Below, in pieces: positions 1-8,687 of a stretch of DNA of 64,000 nt. The DNA is from Acidobacteria bacterium AB60. GTDB taxonomy: Bacteria > Acidobacteriota > Terriglobia > Terriglobales > Acidobacteriaceae. The position numbers and the translations under genes were made by a program. The stretch is taken from assembly GCA_008682415.1 (NCBI GenBank), contig VANK01000001.1, positions 806,001-870,000 on the forward strand, read 5' to 3'. Position 1 is the stretch's first letter, and every line of letters begins with the position of its first letter. The notes under the pieces are model-generated. The model saw nothing but the letters and a program-made list of their open reading frames with translations, was not told where the DNA came from and searched no databases.

Positions 1-1
1 C

Positions 2-556
2 CGCCCGGTGCGCGATTATCCGCTGGCGGTGCTGCGGCGGAATATCGGGATGGTTCCGCAAGAAACGTTTCTATTCAGCGAGACCATTCGCGAGAACCTG
101 AGGTTTGGCGCCCCCGAAGCCAGCACGGAGGAGATGCTGATGGCCGCGGAGGCTGCGCATATCCGCTGTGAGTTTGAAGAATTTCCGCAGGGATTCGAGA
201 CGGTGGTCGGGGAGCGCGGAGTCACGCTGTCGGGCGGACAGAAGCAGCGGACAGCGATCGCGCGGGCGCTGTTGCGGCGACCCTCGATCCTCATCCTGGA
301 CGATGCGCTCGCTTCGGTAGACACCTACACGGAGGAACGCATTCTCGGTGGGCTGCGCAGCTATACGGCAACGTCGACGACCATCCTGATCTCCCACAGG
401 GTGTCGACGGTACGGGATGCCGATCAGATCGCGGTTCTCGATCACGGCCGGATCGTCGAGCTTGGGCGGCACGATGAGTTGCTGGCGCTCGACGGGTATT
501 ATGCCGGGCTCTATCAGAAGCAGCAGCTCGAGGAAGAACTCACGGTCGAGGGTTAG
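2..556 (+). CDS. ABC exporter, ATP-binding C-terminal part (partial, 5' end outside window)
   Basis: This is the end of an ABC transporter nucleotide-binding domain that hydrolyses ATP to drive export. The frame is open from base 2, so the gene begins to the left of the window. Visible in order are the Q-loop region (VPQETFLF), the signature LSGGQKQR, Walker B with the D-loop ([12 protein letters not shown]) and the H-loop histidine (ISHR). The tail around [11 protein letters not shown] resembles that of fused permease-ATPase exporters of the MdlA/MsbA group, so a membrane half probably lies upstream. The substrate cannot be told. The gene stops 9 bases before the convergent fliS stop. The family call is secure; the subfamily is an inference. 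Confidence 0.9.
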   Translation, partial: RPVRDYPLAVLRRNIGMVPQETFLFSETIRENLRFGAPEASTEEMLMAAEAAHIRCEFEEFPQGFETVVGERGVTLSGGQKQRTAIARALLRRPSILILDDALASVDTYTEERILGGLRSYTATSTTILISHRVSTVRDADQIAVLDHGRIVELGRHDELLALDGYYAGLYQKQQLEEELTVEG

Positions 557-565
557 GCGGCCGGA

Positions 566-988
566 TCAGGCATTCCAGCGTGAGCCTACCGAAGGGGTGT
601 CGCCGGCCTGCGACAGGTGCTGGGGCGGCGGAGCGGGACCAGCCGCTACCTGGCGCCACGCATCGCGCACATTGCGCACACACTCGATGGCATGCTGAAA
701 CTTTTGCGGCGACGCTGCCTGCGACGCCTGGAGGATCTGCGCGAAGATGGCCGCGTAGAATTCACTGAGCGCCTGTGCCGGCGCGCCGCCGACGTCCATG
801 CGAAGCCTGGATTGGAGGTGAAGGATGATGTCGAGTGCGCGCTTTGCAGCGGCGCGGCGACCTTCGGTATCCCCGCGCTCCACAGCGTCGGCCGCGGCAT
901 GGAGGAAACGGATGATGCCGTCGTAAAGAGCGACGACCAGATCCACCGCCGAAGCGCCTTCGAGTCCATATCCCTGAAAGTTCCCCAT
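566..988 (-). CDS. fliS: Flagellar export chaperone FliS
   Basis: FliS is a cytosolic chaperone that binds the C-terminus of flagellin and stops it polymerising before export. The 140-residue product is the usual FliS size. It has the family pattern of an N-terminal GY motif (MGNFQGYG), then LVVALYDGIIRFL, an arginine-rich helix region and an Ala/Pro-rich tail. An upstream in-frame start at 1036 would overlap fliD by 35 bases; the ATG at 988 lies 13 bases past the fliD stop and begins exactly at the conserved MGNFQGY, so it was chosen. It is the last gene of the fliC-fliD-fliS run and is probably co-transcribed with fliD. Confidence 0.92.
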   Translation of the reverse strand: MGNFQGYGLEGASAVDLVVALYDGIIRFLHAAADAVERGDTEGRRAAAKRALDIILHLQSRLRMDVGGAPAQALSEFYAAIFAQILQASQAASPQKFQHAIECVRNVRDAWRQVAAGPAPPPQHLSQAGDTPSVGSRWNA

Positions 989-1001
989 CGCGATTCGAGT
1001 C

Positions 1002-2693
1002 CTAACCCTTCTGGTTGTAGCCGGTGATGGCCGCATACAGCATCTCCATGCCGTTGAGCTGGTTGGGCAGGGCCTGGAGGATCTGATTCGCCTGGTTGAG
1101 TTCGGCCGTCAGCCGCTTCTGCTGGTCGGCAATCGAGGCTTCCTGCTTGGAGATCTGCTTCTTGAGAGAGGACTCGATCGAGCTGTTGGATTTTTGCGCA
1201 AGGGATAGAATTCCGGTGGATGATTTGGTTCCTGCGCTGTTGAGGATATTGGAGACGGTCTGTCCCCAGCTGTAGGCATTCTGGAAGAAGCCCAGGACTC
1301 CGCTGAAGTTGGAGTTCAGTGCGGCATCGAGCGTGCTCTGGTCGAAGGTGAGGGTGCCATCATCTTTGGCGGAGACGCTGCTCCCGAGATTGGCCAGCGT
1401 GGAGAGGTTGGACGAGCTTGTGTAGTTCAGGCTAGTCGAGATCGAGTCGGATGTTGCGGTAAGGTTGGACTGAACGTCGAGGGAGCCTGCGGGGCCGGCG
1501 GTCTGCGACTGAAGGGTGATGCTCGATTCCCCGTTCCTGGTTACCACCACCGCGGTGACGCCCATGTTTGCCGCGTTGATGGCCTCCGCAAGCCCGGCCA
1601 CCGAAGTGTCGGATTCGGGGACATTGATGGTTTGCGCGGTGGCTGTGCCCACGCGGATGGTGATGGAGCCGGAGAGCGTCGCGTCCTGGGCAACGGCATT
1701 GAGATAGCCGTTCGGGTTCTGCAGGTTGGCGGCGGTCATCAGCTGTTGATGCAGGAGGGAGAGGGTGGGCGAGCCGAAGAGCGGCTCGGGGTCGCCGGAT
1801 GCGTCTCTTCCCTGCTGCGTGTTGATGGCGCCTATCAGTGCGTTGTAGTCGGATACGAGCTTGCTGACGGCGGCTTCCACGCCGGAGTTGTCGTTGCCGA
1901 TGACGACCTGCACGACTTCGAGCGAGCCGTCGGCGATGGTGGCACTGGGCGCGAGCAACTGAAACGTGAGTCCGGGAATGAGGCCGGTGACGGTGTTCGA
2001 AGCACTCTTGAGATCGACGCCGTCGACATTCAAGACCGCATCGATGCCGGTTACGACAGACTTGTAGGCAAGGGAGGCAGTCGGCGTGGTGACGTCTGCG
2101 AGGGAGGACGTGACCCTCAGATTTCCCAAGGCTCCGGAGGTACCGGAGACGAGGCTCAGACGGGATCCGGATGCGTCGGTGAGGACACTGGCGGTGACAC
2201 CGATTCCGGCGGCATTGATGGCAGCGGCCAGGCCGCCCAGCGTTTTGTTGGCAGGGCTGACGTTGATGGTGTGCACGACGCCGGCGCCGACCTGAATCTT
2301 GACGGAACCAGAGAGCTCATCCGAGGGGTCGGCCAGAGCGGTCAAGTACCCGCTGGAGGTCTTTGCGAGGCTGGCGACGGCTATGGTGTGGGTGCCGGCG
2401 ATAGCCGAGGAGGAGGCGCTGGTCAGCTCCAGGACGTTGTTGTCGGAACTGGAGCCGGTCTTCTGGGCCATCACGCCAGAAAAATCCGTGAGGCTGCTTA
2501 GATCCGTGGAGACGGTGGAGAGCAGTGTGCCGAGATTGGACAGAGCGGTGTCCTGGCTTTGCAGGGCGGTGAGCTGGTTCTTCCAGGGCGTTTCGACCTT
2601 TTGCAGATTGGTGACGATTTGCGAGACGGTGGCGGTCACGTCGAAGCCCTGTCCGCTGGTGGGAGACCCGAAGTTCAGTCCGACTGTGCCCAT
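1002..2693 (-). CDS. fliD: Flagellar filament cap protein FliD (hook-associated protein 2)
   Basis: FliD caps the growing filament and folds incoming flagellin. The 563-residue protein has an N-terminal FliD_N region (about residues 12-70, with SGQGFDVTATVSQIV) and a C-terminal coiled-coil FliD_C region (about 430-560, ending in LNGMEMLYAAITGYNQKG). Between them are two similar flagellin-IN-like modules, cores near residues 130-187 and 342-397, sharing a GS(V/I)xI(Q/R)VG start and the motif LAxAINAAxxGVTA. The ATG at 2693 is preceded by GGAG six bases upstream. The gene follows flagellin after a strong hairpin, so it may have its own promoter or depend on read-through. No sigma-28 site could be seen directly before it. 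Confidence 0.95.
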   Translation of the reverse strand: MGTVGLNFGSPTSGQGFDVTATVSQIVTNLQKVETPWKNQLTALQSQDTALSNLGTLLSTVSTDLSSLTDFSGVMAQKTGSSSDNNVLELTSASSSAIAGTHTIAVASLAKTSSGYLTALADPSDELSGSVKIQVGAGVVHTINVSPANKTLGGLAAAINAAGIGVTASVLTDASGSRLSLVSGTSGALGNLRVTSSLADVTTPTASLAYKSVVTGIDAVLNVDGVDLKSASNTVTGLIPGLTFQLLAPSATIADGSLEVVQVVIGNDNSGVEAAVSKLVSDYNALIGAINTQQGRDASGDPEPLFGSPTLSLLHQQLMTAANLQNPNGYLNAVAQDATLSGSITIRVGTATAQTINVPESDTSVAGLAEAINAANMGVTAVVVTRNGESSITLQSQTAGPAGSLDVQSNLTATSDSISTSLNYTSSSNLSTLANLGSSVSAKDDGTLTFDQSTLDAALNSNFSGVLGFFQNAYSWGQTVSNILNSAGTKSSTGILSLAQKSNSSIESSLKKQISKQEASIADQQKRLTAELNQANQILQALPNQLNGMEMLYAAITGYNQKG

Positions 2694-2777
2694 GAAATTC
2701 TCCGTTCGGGGTGGAGCAGCTGGATGGCCGGTGCGTTGAGGGGTTGATTAGAGGAGGCTCACACATTGCAAGACAGG

Positions 2778-2807
2778 CGAAGGGCGCCCGCTTGCGGACG
2801 CCCTTCG
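2778..2807 (-). terminator. Hairpin between fliC and fliD
   Basis: A 13-bp stem (2778-2790 with 2795-2807, one G-T pair) closes a CTTG/CAAG tetraloop just after the flagellin stop. No clear T-run follows on the minus strand. It may be a partial terminator or an mRNA-stabilising 3' structure that raises flagellin output over fliD. Confidence 0.7.
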
Positions 2808-2834
2808 GTTGGAGCAGATGGAGACAAGCCAGGT

Positions 2835-4082
2835 CTATTGCAACAGCTTGGTCACCAGCTGCTGGATGCTGTTGGCCTGGGCCAGGGCGGAGATGCCGGT
2901 CTGGCTCAGGATCTGGAACTTGGCCATGTTCGAAGAAGCGGTTGCATAGTCGGTGGCCTGCACGGCGTTCTGCGCCGCCACGATGTTCTGCTGCTGGGTG
3001 TTCATGACGGAGCTGACGGCATTGAGCGTGTTGATCTGGGCGCCGATGTAGCCGTCCTGGGCTGCCACTGCGCTGATGGCGGAATTCAAGCGGGTCAGGG
3101 CATTCTGGGCGTTGGCCTGCGTCGTCAGGCCGGTGGAGGACAGATCCACACCCGCGCTTGCCGAGTAGGTGATCTCCGCCGTTCCGTTGGTTCCGTTGGC
3201 GAACACGAGGCCACCCGCCAGGGCTCCGGTAGCGACGGCCACCCTGACCTCGGCTCCTGAGGGAGCGGCGCCAGTTTCGATATCCCCCGAGATCACAAGC
3301 TGGGCATTCGTAGCGGTGGCGGCATTTCCCGCAACAAACGAGGCGGTCACGCCGATGTTGGCATTGTTGATGGCTTGGATGACATTGCCAACGTTTTCCG
3401 CCGCACTCAGATTGACGGTGGTTACCGTTCCCGTTGCGTTGGAGAATGTCAGAGTACTTGCGCCGGCGCCGTTGAACGCGGTGTTGGTGTTGGCGGCCAG
3501 GCTGCCCAGATCCACAACTACAGACTTCGCGTTGTTGTAGCTCATGGTTCCATTGGTTTCGCCCACGGAGCCGGAAGAGAGGGCTCCGATGCTGAGGCTG
3601 TCGATCGAGGCTCCGGTGGAGCTGGAATCGCCGACATAAATATTGAATGCGTTTGCTCCGGTGTTGCCGAAGACGGTCTTCTGGTTGTAGGTGGTGGTGG
3701 AGCCAATGTTGGAGATCTCCGAAAGAATGGACTGATATTCCTGATTGGCGGCGGACTGCTGCGAGCTGTTGAGAGTGCCGTTGGAGACCTCGGTGGCCAG
3801 CGTGACAGCGCGATTGAGCAGGTTGGTGACCTGCGAGAGTGCGCCGTCTGCGACCTGCAGAAGGCCCACGCCTTCCGCGGCGTTGGTCTGCGACTGGGAG
3901 AGGGCGGTGGCGTTGGCCTGCAGGCCGTTGATCAGCGAGAGGCCGGCGGCATCGTCGGCGCCGGAGTTGATCTTGGATCCCGAAGAGAGCTGCTGCAGGG
4001 TCTTCGAGAGGCTGTTTTGCGTGTTGCTCAGGTTATTGGCCGCATACATCGCGGACAGGTTGTTCAAGACACCCAGGGACAT
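2835..4082 (-). CDS. fliC: Flagellin
   Basis: Structural subunit of the flagellar filament, exported through the flagellar type III system. The 415-residue protein has the conserved N-terminal D0/D1 region (LSSGSKINSGADDAAGLSL near residues 31-50, then the coiled QTNAAEGVGLLQVADGALS), a variable middle, and the C-terminal D1/D0 helices ending in ALAQANSIQQLVTKLLQ. The middle (about residues 208-265) holds a flagellin-IN-like module with QAINNANIGVTA, close to the modules in FliD. An in-frame start at 4139 is possible, but the ATG at 4082 has AAGGAG six bases upstream and begins at the canonical MSLGVLNNLSAMYA. A sigma-28 type promoter lies about 110 bases upstream. Confidence 0.97.
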   Translation of the reverse strand: MSLGVLNNLSAMYAANNLSNTQNSLSKTLQQLSSGSKINSGADDAAGLSLINGLQANATALSQSQTNAAEGVGLLQVADGALSQVTNLLNRAVTLATEVSNGTLNSSQQSAANQEYQSILSEISNIGSTTTYNQKTVFGNTGANAFNIYVGDSSSTGASIDSLSIGALSSGSVGETNGTMSYNNAKSVVVDLGSLAANTNTAFNGAGASTLTFSNATGTVTTVNLSAAENVGNVIQAINNANIGVTASFVAGNAATATNAQLVISGDIETGAAPSGAEVRVAVATGALAGGLVFANGTNGTAEITYSASAGVDLSSTGLTTQANAQNALTRLNSAISAVAAQDGYIGAQINTLNAVSSVMNTQQQNIVAAQNAVQATDYATASSNMAKFQILSQTGISALAQANSIQQLVTKLLQ

Positions 4083-4194
4083 GGGCTTCTCCTTGCGATG
4101 CGTGGATTTGCGGCCTTGGTCCCGGATGCTCGCGCCCATGTTGTGTGCTGCGCTGGGCTGCTGCTTGCGGGTGATGCCGTCGCATCTTGACGGT

Positions 4195-4221
4195 TCTTCG
4201 GCGAGGGTATGCGCGACTTTA
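4195..4221 (-). promoter_or_regulatory. Sigma-28 (FliA) type promoter for flagellin
   Basis: On the minus strand TAAAGTCG (4221-4214), exactly 11 bases, then GCCGAAGA (4202-4195). The FliA consensus is TAAAGTTT-N11-GCCGATAA, so 12 of 16 positions match with ideal spacing. Transcription would start near 4188 and give a leader of roughly 105 bases before the fliC ATG. Confidence 0.75.
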
Positions 4222-4328
4222 TGAAGCTGGGGGAGTGTCGCAGAGCGCTACAGGGGCGCGGCCGTTACTTTAATTTTTGGGCATTCCGCGAGCCCTGCCG
4301 ATACAGACGGTAAGGGAGCTTCCCAACC

Positions 4329-4616
4329 ATGATTGAGCTCACGCGCCTGAACGGAAATCCGATGGTGCTTAACAGCGACTTAATCAAGACCGCCGAGGCA
4401 TCGCCCGACACCATGCTGACCCTGGTCAACGGGGAGAAGCTGATCGTGCGCGAAAGCTGCGAGGAGGTCACAAGCCGCGTGCTGGCGTATCGTGCGCGTT
4501 TGCTGGGGGCCGTGGCACGAAGGCTGCCGGCACGTCCCGATCTGCTGCGCGTCGTTTCGCTGGCGAGCGCCAACCTCAAGGAACAAGCAACCGAGAACCA
4601 GGCCAAGCCGCGGTAA
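4329..4616 (+). CDS. flbD: FlbD family flagellar protein
   Basis: Small cytosolic protein of the FlbD family, often encoded next to motA in flagellar clusters; its molecular role is poorly defined. The first 60 residues carry the family core, MIELTRLNGNPMVLNSDLI followed by a T(L)VNGEKLIVRE strand pair. The remaining ~35 residues are a basic, poorly conserved tail, which makes the protein (95 residues) slightly longer than typical. It starts the flbD-motA-motB run, divergent from flagellin. A GGGA-GCT-TCCC mini-hairpin lies just before the ATG and includes the likely ribosome-binding bases (AAGGGAG), so the site could be partly masked. Confidence 0.85.
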   Translation: MIELTRLNGNPMVLNSDLIKTAEASPDTMLTLVNGEKLIVRESCEEVTSRVLAYRARLLGAVARRLPARPDLLRVVSLASANLKEQATENQAKPR

Positions 4617-4639
4617 GCAGGCCGAGCAGCGAGGAGTCT

Positions 4640-5413
4640 ATGGACAAGTCGAGCATTGCCGGCGTGGTTCTGGCGATTGCGGGGATCATCGCGGGGCTGC
4701 TGATGGAGGGCGGAAATCTGGGCCAGGTACTGCAGCCGACCGCGGCTCTCATCGTGTTCGGTGGGACGATCGGGGCCGTGCTGTTGCAGTACCCCCTGAA
4801 CACGGTTGCCACCGCTTTCCGCTCCATCGCACACGTCTTTGCCGCTCCCCGGAAGCGGCACGATCATCTCATCCGGCTGCTCATCGCGTTCGCCAACAAA
4901 GCGCGCAGGAGCGGCGTGGTGTCGTTGGACGCAGACCTTCAAACCATCCAGGATCCTTTCCTCAAGCAGGCAGTGATGCTGGCGGTGGATGGAACGGAGC
5001 CAGGCGATCTGCGCAAGATCATGCAGGTCTCGCTGGACTCGACCGCGGAGCGCGAGGAGCGGCTGCCCTCGGTCTTCGAATCGGCGGGAGGCTTTTCGCC
5101 CACGATCGGCATCCTGGGCGCGGTGCTCGGACTGATCCAGGTGATGCAGCATCTGGACAATATCTCTGAAGTGGGTCGCGGGATTGCCGTGGCATTCGTT
5201 GCCACCATCTATGGGGTGGGTATCGCGAATCTCTTCTTTCTGCCTCTGGCAGGCAAGATGCGACTGCGCATCCGCGAAGACTGCCTGCAGCGGGAGATGA
5301 TGCTGGAGGGAGTGATCTCGATCCTGGAAGGCATGAACCCGCGGATGCTGGAGGTCAAGCTCTCGGGATTCGTCGATCGAGAGAAGGAGGAGAAGCAGGA
5401 GCGCGCCGCATGA
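4640..5413 (+). CDS. motA: Flagellar motor stator protein MotA
   Basis: MotA is the multi-pass stator subunit that, with MotB, conducts ions to turn the flagellar rotor. The 257-residue product has membrane segments near residues 6-23, 33-52, 148-170 and 180-202. The cytoplasmic loop between the second and third carries a long charged region (KRHDHLIRLLIAFANKARR), and the conserved pore segment has GGFSPTIGILGAVLGLIQVM. Its length matches MotA/MotP proteins. GAGGAG precedes the ATG by three bases. The stop overlaps the motB start by four bases (ATGA), which points to coupled translation. Proton or sodium use cannot be decided from the sequence. Confidence 0.95.
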   Translation: MDKSSIAGVVLAIAGIIAGLLMEGGNLGQVLQPTAALIVFGGTIGAVLLQYPLNTVATAFRSIAHVFAAPRKRHDHLIRLLIAFANKARRSGVVSLDADLQTIQDPFLKQAVMLAVDGTEPGDLRKIMQVSLDSTAEREERLPSVFESAGGFSPTIGILGAVLGLIQVMQHLDNISEVGRGIAVAFVATIYGVGIANLFFLPLAGKMRLRIREDCLQREMMLEGVISILEGMNPRMLEVKLSGFVDREKEEKQERAA

Positions 5414-6231
5414 GATCCCGCGTTCCACGCCACCGCGTGACGCACGACCGATGGCTGGTGTCGTACGCCGACTTTATTACTTTGCTGTTCGGATTCTTTG
5501 TGGTGCTCTACGCCTTTGCCCGGGCCGATCACAAGCAACAGGTGCAGATTCCGGTTGCGATTGATGCAGCATTCAAGGCGCTCGGTCTCTTCCCGGACTC
5601 ATCCCGAGTTCCCGCGCGCGCCTCCAGCCCGTCCGGAGGGAAGGACGAGCCGGCGATTCCCATGAATATTGTGATGGGGGATGAGGTCCTGTCCCCGGCG
5701 CGCGTCAAGGAGGACCTGGAAGCGCTGCGCCGTGACCTGACGCAACGCTTGTCCAACCAGGTTGCGCAGCATACGGTAGCTATGAAGATGGGGAGGGATG
5801 GCCTGGTGATCAGCCTGCGCGAAGCCGGATTTTTTGATTCCGGCTCGGCGATCCCCCGACCGGAGACGATCAGGACCCTCGGGCAGATTGCGGCGGCGCT
5901 GGGGCGAACACCCTACGACCTGCGCATCGAAGGACACACGGACACGGTCCCGATCCACACCCCGGAGTTCGAGTCGAACTGGGAGCTCTCAGCGGCGCGG
6001 GCAACGCACATTGCGCGTACGCTTCTGGAGCTACACGCTATCTCCGCGGATCGCGTGTCCGCGGCCGGATACGCCGAGTTTCACCCGGTCGACACAAATG
6101 CTACGCCTGAGGGGCGCGCCAACAACCGGCGGGTGGACCTGGTGGTGCTGCCGCGCTCGGCGGTCGATTTTTCCTCGCCTGGCTATTCCCGGCAAACCGG
6201 CTCATGGCGCAAGATCACGGACGGCGATTGA
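5410..6231 (+). CDS. motB: Flagellar motor stator protein MotB
   Basis: MotB anchors the stator to peptidoglycan and supplies the ion-binding aspartate. In the 273-residue protein a single membrane helix (about residues 17-40, VSYADFITLLFGFFVVLYAF) carries that aspartate as Asp21. A flexible periplasmic stretch follows, then an OmpA-like peptidoglycan-binding domain (about residues 130-255) with LRIEGHTDTVPI, NWELSAARA and NRRVDLVV. The start overlaps the motA stop. It is the last gene of the flbD-motA-motB unit and lies 35 bases from the convergent yjbQ stop. Confidence 0.95.
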   Translation: MRSRVPRHRVTHDRWLVSYADFITLLFGFFVVLYAFARADHKQQVQIPVAIDAAFKALGLFPDSSRVPARASSPSGGKDEPAIPMNIVMGDEVLSPARVKEDLEALRRDLTQRLSNQVAQHTVAMKMGRDGLVISLREAGFFDSGSAIPRPETIRTLGQIAAALGRTPYDLRIEGHTDTVPIHTPEFESNWELSAARATHIARTLLELHAISADRVSAAGYAEFHPVDTNATPEGRANNRRVDLVVLPRSAVDFSSPGYSRQTGSWRKITDGD

Positions 6232-6266
6232 TCTGCTGCGGAGCGAAGTTCCGGCGAACGATCCGC

Positions 6267-6683
6267 CTACTCGACACCCAGTACTTTGATAATGACCCTT
6301 TTTTTGCGCTGCCCGTCGAATTCGGCGTAGAAGACGCGCTGCCAGGTTCCGAGGTCGAGCCGCCCATCGGTAACCGGCAGTGTTGTTTCATGATGCAATA
6401 GCAGCGACTTCAGATGCGCATCGGCATTGTCCTCGCCGGTCTGATGGTGCTTGTATTCGGGCCGGGCGGGGGCCAGTTCTTCCAACCATTTACCGATATC
6501 TTCAATAAGGCCGCTCTCGTGATCGTTGACGTAGACGGCCGCGGTGATGTGCATGGGACTTACGAAACACAGACCGTCACGGACCCCGCTGCGCTTAACG
6601 ATCTGCTCGACCTGATCGGTAATGTGCACCATCTCGCGGCGCTTTTTGGTCTCAAAGACGAGGTATTCGGTATAACTTTTCAT
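6267..6683 (-). CDS. YjbQ/UPF0047 family protein
   Basis: A 138-residue protein of the YjbQ (UPF0047) family, small trimeric proteins with a metal-binding site, annotated as secondary thiamine-phosphate synthase on weak in vivo evidence. Visible family motifs are [13 protein letters not shown], the H-H pair in [17 protein letters not shown] and the acidic end of [22 protein letters not shown]. The length matches the family. The start has GGAGAGAG directly upstream of the ATG. It stands alone, divergent from the TPR gene, and has no evident link to the flagellar genes beside it. Confidence 0.9.
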   Translation of the reverse strand: MKSYTEYLVFETKKRREMVHITDQVEQIVKRSGVRDGLCFVSPMHITAAVYVNDHESGLIEDIGKWLEELAPARPEYKHHQTGEDNADAHLKSLLLHHETTLPVTDGRLDLGTWQRVFYAEFDGQRKKRVIIKVLGVE

Positions 6684-6746
6684 CTCTCTCCTGCCGAGTT
6701 GACCTAGGGCAAAACGCGCCGGGCGGCCTTCCCCTATCGTAAGTCC

Positions 6747-7118
6747 ATGGCAACGCTAGCTGATTCCCGCGCCGCGGAACTATTGTCGCAGCGGGGACTC
6801 GACCTGCTGGAATCAGGCCGTCCCGCTGAAGCAGCGCAGGCATTCCGCGCCGCGATCGCATCGAACGACAGGTACTTTGAAGCGCATCATGGCCTGGTAC
6901 GGGCGCTCCGCGCCGCCGGGCGGCTGGAGCAGTCGATTGCCGCGGCGACGGCATTGACAACGCTGAGCCCCAACGACCCGCTCTCGCATACGGCGCTCTC
7001 CATTTCGCTGCGGCGCGCCGGCCATCTGAAAGAAGCGGAGGCAGCGACCGCGCGGGCACGCATGCTGCAATGGACACAGGAGATCCATGCGATTCCGCAG
7101 GAGACCTGGATCCACTGA
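6747..7118 (+). CDS. Small TPR-repeat protein
   Basis: A 123-residue protein made almost wholly of tetratricopeptide-type helices, seen as about three repeats: [21 protein letters not shown], then [21 protein letters not shown], then [22 protein letters not shown]. No signal peptide or membrane segment is visible, so it is probably a cytosolic scaffold binding another protein. The last ~15 residues ([14 protein letters not shown]) leave the repeat pattern. It is divergent from yjbQ and convergent with the efflux operon, so its partner cannot be inferred. Confidence 0.75.
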   Translation: MATLADSRAAELLSQRGLDLLESGRPAEAAQAFRAAIASNDRYFEAHHGLVRALRAAGRLEQSIAAATALTTLSPNDPLSHTALSISLRRAGHLKEAEAATARARMLQWTQEIHAIPQETWIH

Positions 7119-7139
7119 GCCGCGATCGGACCAGCCCTG

Positions 7140-8687
7140 CTATTTCATGGTGTAGTCGGAGTTGGGCACCTTGGCGCCAACCTGCTCGGGGGAAGGCAGC
7201 TGCGAACGGTCCCATCCTCCTCCGAGCTCCTGAATGAGTTGCACGGACGAGAGCATCTCGCTCACGTGCAATGCATTCAGAGTCACCTGATCATTCAACA
7301 GCGTAGTCTGGGCGGTCAGCACGTTGACGAACGGATCAACGCCGCTCTGGTAGCGCTGCATCTCGAGATCGAGAAACTCCTGCGCGGACTTAACTGCCTC
7401 CCCTTGCGCTAGGATCTGTTGCGAGTAGACGCGCGTTGCGGAGAGCGAGTCCTCAACCTGCTGGAAGGCAGTCAGCACGGTTTGCCGGTACATGGCAAGA
7501 TCCGCGTTGTAGATGGCCTGGTACTGGTGCAGTTCCGCGCGGTAGAGGCCACCGTTGAAGATGATCTGCGAGGCGGAAGGACCGATGGACCAGGTGCGGC
7601 TGGCGACATCGAAGAGGTGCTTGAACGTGGAGCTGCTGAGTCCCCCGCCGACCCCCAGCGTGATCTGCGGGAAGAAGGCTCCGTAGCCGATGCCGATGGT
7701 TGCGTTGGCTTCGGCGAGGGTGCGTTCCGCGGCGGCGACATCGGGCCGGCGTTCGACGAGTTGCGAGGGCACGCCGGTGGGTATCGCTGGAGGCGTGTAG
7801 ATCATGGGACGCGCCGGGATTGAAAAATCCGTAGCAACCTTGCCCACCAGCATGGCGATTGCGTGCTCATACTGGGCGCGCAGCAGGCTAACGTTGACTT
7901 GAGACGACTGGGCCGATTTCAGAGTGGCCTGCGCTTCCACCACCGAGATATAGTCGCCGACGCCGGCATCGTACGCGCCTTTCGCTGCGTCGAGGGCCTT
8001 CTGATCTGCCTGGACAGTTTCATCGAGGATCTTCTGCAGGTTGTCCTGGCCGCGAATCTCGAAGTAATACTGCGCCAGCGAAGCCTGTTCGGTGAGCTTC
8101 TCCAGTTCCAGGTCAGCAGCGCTTACCTGCGCTCCGTATTCGGCGGAGCGAACCTGGTTGCGGATCCTGCCCCACAGGTCAGGCGTCCACGAGACATTCA
8201 GCGGAAGACTCCACAAGGTCGAGGTGGAACCGCTGTTCGCGGTGGAAGAGTTGCGCAGGTTTCCCGAGGTCTTCCCACGGCTCCAGCCGGCGCCGAGAGT
8301 GATGGTCGGCCAATACTGGGCCTTCGCCTCCGCCACAAGGGCGCGGGCTGCCATGAAGTTGTTGAAGGAGATCTTGATGTTCTGGTTGTCGACATTGAGC
8401 TGTTCTTCGAGGGCATTCAACTCCGGCTCGTTGAAGATCTCCCACCATTTGCCGCGGATCATGGCGTCTTGCGGGCTGGCCACCTTCCATCCGTCTGCGT
8501 CCTTGAAGTTGACGGTCGATTCTTTGTAGTTGGGGGCGGTCGCGGAAGGCGGCGCGGGAGCATGATAGCGGGGCCCTACCCGGCATCCCGCAAGGAAAAG
8601 CGAGAATGCCAGGCAGGGCGCAGCGGAGAGCGCGGAGAGCGCTGCGATCCTCCGGGTTCGATGGCGTGTGTTCATAGTGTCTCGCAT
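7140..8687 (-). CDS. Outer-membrane efflux lipoprotein (NodT/OprM family)
   Basis: Outer-membrane channel of a tripartite RND pump. The 515-residue product begins with a basic stretch, a hydrophobic segment and a lipobox-like FLAGC, so it is probably a lipoprotein with its mature N-terminus at the CRVGPRYHAP cysteine, a sequence typical of NodT-family channels. Two TolC-like repeats follow (about residues 60-280 and 285-490), with the family markers LVERRPDVAAAERTLAEANA and YRQTVLTAFQQVEDSL. The ATG overlaps the TGA of the upstream pump gene (TGATG), implying coupled translation; a second ATG lies four codons later. It is the last gene of the efflux operon. Confidence 0.93.
   Translation of the reverse strand: MRDTMNTRHRTRRIAALSALSAAPCLAFSLFLAGCRVGPRYHAPAPPSATAPNYKESTVNFKDADGWKVASPQDAMIRGKWWEIFNEPELNALEEQLNVDNQNIKISFNNFMAARALVAEAKAQYWPTITLGAGWSRGKTSGNLRNSSTANSGSTSTLWSLPLNVSWTPDLWGRIRNQVRSAEYGAQVSAADLELEKLTEQASLAQYYFEIRGQDNLQKILDETVQADQKALDAAKGAYDAGVGDYISVVEAQATLKSAQSSQVNVSLLRAQYEHAIAMLVGKVATDFSIPARPMIYTPPAIPTGVPSQLVERRPDVAAAERTLAEANATIGIGYGAFFPQITLGVGGGLSSSTFKHLFDVASRTWSIGPSASQIIFNGGLYRAELHQYQAIYNADLAMYRQTVLTAFQQVEDSLSATRVYSQQILAQGEAVKSAQEFLDLEMQRYQSGVDPFVNVLTAQTTLLNDQVTLNALHVSEMLSSVQLIQELGGGWDRSQLPSPEQVGAKVPNSDYTMK

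Noticed and set aside
1632-2501. A 289-residue open frame opposite fliD
   Set aside because: Antisense to a well-supported gene, low-complexity Gly/Asp-rich product, no ribosome-binding site.
4297-4304. GCCGATAC as a sigma-28 -10 box for flbD-motA-motB
   Set aside because: The -10 half is good, but the only TAA-T-rich -35 candidate is 18 bases away instead of 11, so it is not a proper promoter.
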